A DNA stretch of 64,000 nucleotides from an uncultured Lachnospiraceae bacterium (GTDB lineage Bacteria; Bacillota; Clostridia; Lachnospirales; Lachnospiraceae). The notes under the pieces were generated by a model. The model did not search any database. It had not been told where the DNA came from and saw only the letters and a list, made by a program, of their open reading frames with translations. Of the stretch, positions 60,606 through 64,000 are shown piece after piece. The first letter of the stretch is position 1; every line of letters starts with the position of its first letter. The translations under genes were made by a program, and so were the position numbers. The stretch spans positions 1 through 64,000 of the forward strand of contig CAJTOK010000009.1 in the NCBI GenBank assembly GCA_910577825.1, given 5' to 3'.

Positions 60606-63600
60606 TTAAAAGTGCTTTTTATTTATAGATGTTATATCTATAATTGACAGATGGCCTTTATCTGAATTTTCAAGGCTTGTTAAAAGTGCTGCTGCTGTAT
60701 CAAGTGATGTAAGGCATGTTACGCCTGTTTCTATTGCTGTGCGGCGTATTATAAAACCATCTTTCATTTTATCATCATAGGTCGGTGTGTCTACTACAAG
60801 GTCTATCTGGTGTTCTAACAGCAAATCCATTAATGTAGGGGCTTCTTCGTTTATACGGTTTATTGGTATTGCAAGCACCCCGTTTTCATTTAATACCCTT
60901 GCTGTGCTTCTTGTTGCAAATATATCATAGCCAAGCTTTTTAAAACGTCTTGCTATATCAACTGCTTCCAGTTTATCTGCATCTTTTACAGTAAGTATCA
61001 TTTTCTTATATTTAGGCAAATCTATGCCAGCACCAAGAAATGCTTTGTACAGGGCTTCGTTAAACTGGCTTGATATGCCAAGGCACTCCCCGGTGGATTT
61101 CATTTCAGGCCCAAGGCTTATTTCTGCACCACGCAGTTTTTCAAATGAAAATACGGGCATTTTTATGGCAAGGTAGTCTGATTTTGGTGCAAGCCCTGTC
61201 CCATAGCCCAGTTCTTTAATTTTTGCGCCAAGTATTACACGTGAGGCAAGGTCTACAACAGGTATTCCTGTAACTTTGCTTATATATGGCACTGTACGGC
61301 TTGAACGCGGGTTTACTTCTATTACATATACATCACCGTTGTAAACAATGAACTGTATATTTATAAGCCCTATTACATTAAGCGAACGTGCAAGCTTGCC
61401 TGTGTAATCAACAATGACTTTCTGGATTTTCTCTGATAGTGACTGTGCCGGGTATATGGATATGCTGTCGCCGGAGTGTACGCCTGCACGCTCTACATGC
61501 TCCATTATGCCAGGAATAAGTATATCCTCACCGTCGCATATTGCATCAACTTCAACTTCCTTGCCCATAAGGTATTTATCTACAAGTATAGGGTGTTCCT
61601 GGTGGTAACGGTTGATTATTGCCATATATTCTTCAATATCATTGTCTGATACTGCTATCTTCATGCCCTGGCCGCCAAGTACGTATGAAGGCCTTACAAG
61701 CACGGGATATCCAAGCCCGTTGGCAGCTTTTAATGCTTCTTCTGTTGTAAATACAGTATGCCCTTTTGGCCTTGGTATACAGCATTTCTCAAGTATTTCA
61801 TCAAAAAGTTCCCTGTCTTCTGCTGCATCAACGTTTTCAGCACTTGTCCCAAGGATTTTTACACCCATTTTCATAAGCGCTTCTGTAAGTTTAATAGCTG
61901 TCTGCCCGCCAAACTGCACTACTGCACCGTCCGGGTTTTCAAGGCGCACAATATTTTCTACATCTTCTGGTGTAAGCGGCTCAAAATAAAGCTTGTCAGC
62001 TATGTCAAAATCTGTACTTACTGTTTCGGGGTTATTATTAACTATAATTGTTTCATACCCCTCGTTTTTAAGTGCCCATACACTGTGTACTGAACAGTAG
62101 TCAAATTCAATGCCCTGCCCGATACGTATAGGCCCTGAACCAAGCACCATGATTTTCTTCCTGCCAGAAATATCCTCTACTTCATTAAACCCGTCAAAAC
62201 AGCTGTAGTAATACGGGGTTTCTGATGCAAATTCAGCAGCACAGGTATCAACCATTTTAAATGCTGCCTTAATGCCCCATTTATAGCGGAGTTCTTTAAT
62301 TTCCTCCTCTGTCTTTCCTGTCCATGGTGCAATTACGCAGTCTGGAAATTCAAGGCGTTTTGCTTCATATAAAAGCTCCCTGTCCAGTTCACTGGCATTT
62401 TTAAGGCTGTCCTCCATTTCTGTAAGTATTGCAATTTTATCAATAAACCATTCATCAATCATTGTTATTTCATGGATTTTACTGTATGGTATGCCACGCC
62501 TTATGGCTTCTGCTACAACAAAGATACGCCTGTCATCAACTATATGGAGCATTTCCTCTATTTCTTCTGTAGTATTATCTTTATATGCAGTCCCTTCAAG
62601 GCTGTCCACATGCTGTTCAAGTGAACGGAGTGCTTTCATAAGTGCGCCCTCAAAGTTAGTACATATGCTCATAACCTCGCCTGTGGCTTTCATCTGTGTA
62701 GTAAGTGTCCTTTTAGCTTTTATAAATTTATCAAATGGAAGGCGTGGTATTTTTACTACAACATAGTCAAGTGCAGGTTCAAAGCTTGCATATGTCTTGC
62801 CTGTAACTGCATTTGGTATCTCGTCAAGTGTATACCCAAGCGCAATTTTGGCGGATACTTTGGCAATAGGGTATCCTGTTGCCTTGGAAGCAAGCGCAGA
62901 AGAACGGCTTACACGTGGGTTTACCTCTATTACAATGTATTCAAAAGATGATGGGTGGAGTGCAAACTGTACATTGCAGCCGCCTGTAATTCCAAGTTCA
63001 TCTATTATTTTAAGTGCAGATGTACGCAGCATCTGGTATTCTTTGTCTGAAAGGGTCTGTGAAGGTGCAACTACAATGCTGTCGCCTGTATGGACACCAA
63101 CCGGGTCAAGGTTTTCCATATTGCAGACTGTAATACATGTGCCGTTGCTGTCACGCATTACTTCATATTCTATTTCTTTCCAGCCGGCAATGCAGCGCTC
63201 CACAAGAACCTGCCCTACACGGGAAAGCCTTAAACCGTTTGTTAATATTTCCACAAGTTCTTCTTCATTATTAGCAATGCCGCCGCCTGAACCGCCAAGT
63301 GTATAAGCAGGGCGCAGCACAACAGGGTAGCCTGTTTTATTTGCAAATGCAATGCCATCTTCTATATTTTCTACAAGCTCTGATGTTGCACATGGCTCGC
63401 CAATCCTTTCCATAAGGTCTTTAAACTCCTGGCGCCCCTCTGCATTGCGTATGGTTTCTGCTGTAGTTCCAAGAAGCTTTACGCCGTGGCTGTCAAGAAA
63501 GCCGGATTCTGCAAGCTCCATGCCAAGGTTAAGGCCTGCCTGCCCGCCCATGTTTGGAAGAAGGCTGTCAGGTTTCTCAGTTTCAATAATATGCTGCAGC

Positions 63601-63818
63601 ACATCCACAGTAAGCGGTTCAATATAAACTTTGTCTGCAATGTCTTTATCTGTCATAATAGTTGCAGGATTGGAATTTACAAGTATAACTTCCATCCCTT
63701 CTTCTTTAAGGGAACGGCACGCCTGTGTGCCTGCATAGTCAAATTCGGCAGCCTGTCCGATTACAATAGGTCCTGAACCAATTACTAATACTCTCTTAAT
63801 CCCGTCAATCTTTGGCAT
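60606..63818 (-). CDS. carB: Carbamoyl-phosphate synthase large subunit
   Basis: 1070-aa subunit with two homologous ATP-grasp halves. The first (residues 1-540) opens RVLVIGSGPIVIGQAAEFDYAG; the second opens KIMVLGSGPIRIGQGIEFDYCSVH near residue 555. Each has EVNPRVSRSSALAS or EVNPRSSRTVPYIS, and an MGS-like regulatory domain ends the chain (about 940-1070). It makes carbamoyl phosphate from ammonia delivered by CarA, for pyrimidines and arginine. Its ATG overlaps the carA stop by 1 nt (TAATG), and GGAGGG precedes it. Confidence 0.97.
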   Translation of the reverse strand: MPKIDGIKRVLVIGSGPIVIGQAAEFDYAGTQACRSLKEEGMEVILVNSNPATIMTDKDIADKVYIEPLTVDVLQHIIETEKPDSLLPNMGGQAGLNLGMELAESGFLDSHGVKLLGTTAETIRNAEGRQEFKDLMERIGEPCATSELVENIEDGIAFANKTGYPVVLRPAYTLGGSGGGIANNEEELVEILTNGLRLSRVGQVLVERCIAGWKEIEYEVMRDSNGTCITVCNMENLDPVGVHTGDSIVVAPSQTLSDKEYQMLRTSALKIIDELGITGGCNVQFALHPSSFEYIVIEVNPRVSRSSALASKATGYPIAKVSAKIALGYTLDEIPNAVTGKTYASFEPALDYVVVKIPRLPFDKFIKAKRTLTTQMKATGEVMSICTNFEGALMKALRSLEQHVDSLEGTAYKDNTTEEIEEMLHIVDDRRIFVVAEAIRRGIPYSKIHEITMIDEWFIDKIAILTEMEDSLKNASELDRELLYEAKRLEFPDCVIAPWTGKTEEEIKELRYKWGIKAAFKMVDTCAAEFASETPYYYSCFDGFNEVEDISGRKKIMVLGSGPIRIGQGIEFDYCSVHSVWALKNEGYETIIVNNNPETVSTDFDIADKLYFEPLTPEDVENIVRLENPDGAVVQFGGQTAIKLTEALMKMGVKILGTSAENVDAAEDRELFDEILEKCCIPRPKGHTVFTTEEALKAANGLGYPVLVRPSYVLGGQGMKIAVSDNDIEEYMAIINRYHQEHPILVDKYLMGKEVEVDAICDGEDILIPGIMEHVERAGVHSGDSISIYPAQSLSEKIQKVIVDYTGKLARSLNVIGLINIQFIVYNGDVYVIEVNPRSSRTVPYISKVTGIPVVDLASRVILGAKIKELGYGTGLAPKSDYLAIKMPVFSFEKLRGAEISLGPEMKSTGECLGISSQFNEALYKAFLGAGIDLPKYKKMILTVKDADKLEAVDIARRFKKLGYDIFATRSTARVLNENGVLAIPINRINEEAPTLMDLLLEHQIDLVVDTPTYDDKMKDGFIIRRTAIETGVTCLTSLDTAAALLTSLENSDKGHLSIIDITSINKKHF

Positions 63819-64000
63819 TATTTATTCCCTCCTGTCATCTTTATAAATTCATCAAACAAAAGTTCTGAATCCTTTGGGCCTGCATTTGCTTCGGGGTGGA
63901 ACTGTACCGTTTTAACAGGCCTGCCTATATAAGAAAGCCCTTCTGCTGTACCATCATTTACATTAATAAACCAGGGTTTTGCAATATTCTGGTCTATGGA
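63818..64000 (-). CDS. carA: Carbamoyl-phosphate synthase small subunit, C-terminal end (partial)
   Basis: The last 60 codons of carA, cut by the window edge. The glutaminase-domain end is clear: INVNDGTAEGL, VKTVQFHPEANAGPKDSE (the catalytic His-x-Glu) and LFDEFIKM. The class I glutamine amidotransferase domain releases ammonia from glutamine for CarB. The stop TAA shares its last base with the carB ATG. Confidence 0.95.
   Translation of the reverse strand, partial: SIDQNIAKPWFINVNDGTAEGLSYIGRPVKTVQFHPEANAGPKDSELLFDEFIKMTGGNK

Overview
The window looks like a chromosomal segment of a low-GC (roughly 37% by eye) Gram-positive anaerobe of the class Clostridia, most likely the family Lachnospiraceae. 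The basis is the gene content and protein style: a clostridial division and cell-wall (dcw) cluster with two tandem class B PBPs, an IspH-S1 pair, a dnaG-rpoD-trmK run, VanW and YkuD wall proteins, and lipoproteins with Gram-positive lipoboxes. I do not name a species.

Layout. 1-52 is the right end of an IS200/IS605-type element. 233-6486 (minus) carries dgt, miaB, a secreted MBL-fold lipoprotein, a PAS-GGDEF-EAL protein and a CPBP protease. 6579-17567 (minus) is the dcw cluster, in transcription order rsmH, ftsL, two class B PBPs, mraY, murD, ftsW, ftsQ, ftsZ. It starts from a promoter next to a decayed mraZ remnant, and murE, murF and murG are absent. 17784-30455 is mixed: a palindromic element, a Uma2 protein, an ANT(6)-like nucleotidyltransferase, an ABC-F ATPase, a YkuD L,D-transpeptidase, a membrane/spermidine-synthase-like protein, a phospholipase-C-like protein, an ECF sigma/anti-sigma pair and an MBOAT/SGNH acylation pair. 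30633-46470 holds a small XRE regulator, cheR, and a housekeeping run (rpsA, ispH, cmk, flavoprotein, cinA, pgsA, rimO, folD, nucleoside kinase, trmK, rpoD, dnaG). That run is interrupted by an EcoRI/RsrI-type restriction-modification system at 35886-37671.

46580-53057 is an accessory, signalling-rich block. It has a BlaI repressor with an M56 metallopeptidase under a strong dyad operator. It also has an operon of an unknown 130-aa protein, a secreted CHAP amidase with wall-binding repeats (broken or frameshifted at a T TTT TTA heptamer), a DUF6440-like small protein, a LytTR response regulator and a GHKL histidine kinase. A 21-bp-spaced direct repeat downstream of the kinase looks like the regulator's binding site in front of a 160-aa coiled-coil protein. 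53279-64000 holds a low-complexity lipoprotein, putP, citrate synthase with tandem GntR-like operators in its leader, a shikimate-kinase-like gene, vanW, a PD-(D/E)XK-like protein with a 21-bp coding repeat, and carB with the end of carA.

No rRNA, tRNA or CRISPR array was seen. The least ordinary items are the CHAP/two-component operon with its frameshift and predicted LytTR box, the GAATTC restriction system with apparent depletion of its own site in the window, the mraZ remnant with conserved operator boxes, and the citrate synthase leader. All functions are inferred from sequence pattern recognition; no database search was run.
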